This document shows positions 14,367 to 15,294 of a stretch of DNA of 15,294 nt, piece by piece. Numbering within the stretch: the stretch's first letter is position 1; every line of letters begins with the position of its first letter. Source of the stretch: Candidatus Fibrimonadales bacterium (GTDB taxonomy: Bacteria; Fibrobacterota; Fibrobacteria; Fibrobacterales; Fibrobacteraceae); assembly GCA_009777135.1 (NCBI GenBank), contig WRMM01000018.1, positions 1 through 15,294 on the forward strand. Direction: 5' to 3'. Position numbers and translations under genes: made by a program. The notes under the pieces are model-generated. The model did no database searches. It was not told where the DNA came from and was given only the letters and a program-made list of their open reading frames with translations.

Positions 14367-15294
14367 TTATTTAATAATTTCAGTTACAGCGCCAGCGCCA
14401 ACAGTTCTTCCGCCCTCGCGGATAGCAAAGCGCAAGTCCTTGTCCATTGCAATAGGCGTGATTAGCTCAACCTCTATGCCTACGTTGTCGCCGGGCATGA
14501 CTATCTCAACGCCTTCAGGAAGCTTGATAGAGCCGGTTACATCGGTGGTGCGGAAGTAGAACTGGGGACGGTAGCCGTTGCTGAAGCTGGAGTGGCGACC
14601 GCCCTCCTCCTTGCTGAGAACGTAAATCTGCGCCTTGAAGCTGGCGTGGGGGGTGATGGAGCCGGGGGCGGCAAGCACCTGGCCGCGCTCAACGTCCGTC
14701 TTCTCCGCGCCGCGGAGAAGAAGGCCTACGTTGTCGCCTGCCTGAGCATCGTCAAGCAGCTTGCGGAACATCTCCACGCCCGTAACAACAAACTCTTTGG
14801 TCTCGCCGAAGCCTACTCGCTGAACCTTGTCGTTGAGCTTGACTATGCCGCGCTCAATGCGACCGGTGGCAACAGTGCCGCGGCCCGAAATGCTGAACAC
14901 GTCTTCGATCGGCATGAGGAAAGGCTTGTCAACGTCGCGGACGGGGAGAGGGATGAAGCTGTCGCAAGCCCTCATGAGCTCCATGATCTTCTCGCGGTAG
15001 GAGGCATCGCCTTCCATCGCCTTGAGGGCAGAGCCTCTGATTATGGGCGTGTCATCGCCGGGGAATTCGTATTTGGAAAGAAGGTCGCGGATCTCCATGT
15101 CAACGAGGTCAAGAAGCTCGGGGTCGTCAACCATGTCAACTTTGTTCATGAACACGACTATTGCGGGAACGCCAACCTGGCGCGCAAGGAGAATGTGCTC
15201 CCTGGTCTGAGGCATGGGGCCATCGGTGGCAGCCACTACAAGAATGGCGCCGTCCATCTGGGCGGCGCCCGTGACCATGTTCTTGACGTAATCT
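14367..15294 (-). CDS. Elongation factor Tu, 5' end outside the window
   Basis: EF-Tu delivers aminoacyl-tRNA to the ribosomal A site as a GTP complex. About 308 C-terminal residues are visible. They begin DYVKNMVTGAAQMDGA, just after the G3 DCPGHA motif; the P-loop and switch I lie off the edge. The fragment shows G4 NKVD, the SALK G5 motif, domain 2 (SISGRGTVATGRIERG), and domain 3 (GYRPQFYFRTTDVTGSI, with the end FAIREGGRTVGAGAV). Its base composition is striking: roughly 58% GC with AAG/GAG/GAC/GGC/CGC codons dominant, while the neighbouring ribosomal genes prefer AAA/GAA and A/T-ending codons. The last few codons (ACT GAA ATT ATT AAA) return to the AT-rich style. It probably opens this operon, 13 bp ahead of rpmG. 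Confidence 0.97.
   Translation of the reverse strand, partial: DYVKNMVTGAAQMDGAILVVAATDGPMPQTREHILLARQVGVPAIVVFMNKVDMVDDPELLDLVDMEIRDLLSKYEFPGDDTPIIRGSALKAMEGDASYREKIMELMRACDSFIPLPVRDVDKPFLMPIEDVFSISGRGTVATGRIERGIVKLNDKVQRVGFGETKEFVVTGVEMFRKLLDDAQAGDNVGLLLRGAEKTDVERGQVLAAPGSITPHASFKAQIYVLSKEEGGRHSSFSNGYRPQFYFRTTDVTGSIKLPEGVEIVMPGDNVGIEVELITPIAMDKDLRFAIREGGRTVGAGAVTEIIK

Overview
The window holds a bacterial transcription/translation housekeeping cluster. Everything from about 1347 to the right edge is on the minus strand, plus one plus-strand gene and a palindromic repeat at the left edge. Read 5'->3' on the minus strand the order is tuf (5' end outside the window), rpmG, tRNA-Trp(CCA), secE, nusG, rplK, rplA, rplJ, rplL, rpoB, rpoC, rpsL, rpsG. 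Spacing is very tight: 8-bp overlaps at rplK/rplA and rpoB/rpoC, and mostly gaps of 5-40 bp elsewhere. The longest gap, 82 bp between rplL and rpoB, carries a strong hairpin. No gene-free stretch exceeds 165 bp. No internal promoter or intrinsic terminator stands out, so the array probably works as one or a few long transcripts that start upstream of the window.

The genes act together. EF-Tu, L33, L11, L1, L10, L12, S12 and S7 belong to the translation apparatus. tRNA-Trp is a translation substrate. SecE is part of the protein-export channel. NusG couples RNA polymerase to Rho or the ribosome. RpoB and RpoC form the polymerase active site. fusA does not follow rpsG as it does in the classical str operon, because a convergent plus-strand gene ends 16 bp away.

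That plus-strand gene (164-1330) encodes a 388-residue protein. I read it as a degenerate relative of the TrmA/RlmD RNA uracil-5-methyltransferases. The fold motifs remain recognisable, but the catalytic Cys position is Gly and other signature residues are lost. It has no Shine-Dalgarno sequence, a promoter-like element ends just before its ATG, and it may be leaderless. Upstream lies a nested palindrome (about 1-117) built from five copies of a TGGGACA-type motif, resembling REP/BIME-like or transposon-end repeats.

Organism: a Gram-negative-type bacterium of moderate GC, roughly 40-48% in most genes by eye. The beta' subunit has a large insertion in its trigger loop, beta has lineage-specific insertions, and the order tuf-rpmG-trnW-secE-nusG-rplKAJL-rpoBC is common in the FCB group. 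Fibrobacterota is my best guess, held with low confidence because no database comparison was possible.

Most of the window is ordinary core genome. The parts worth a second look are the altered methyltransferase-like gene with its upstream repeat, the natural H526N-equivalent in the rifampicin pocket of RpoB, and the sharply different base composition of tuf.
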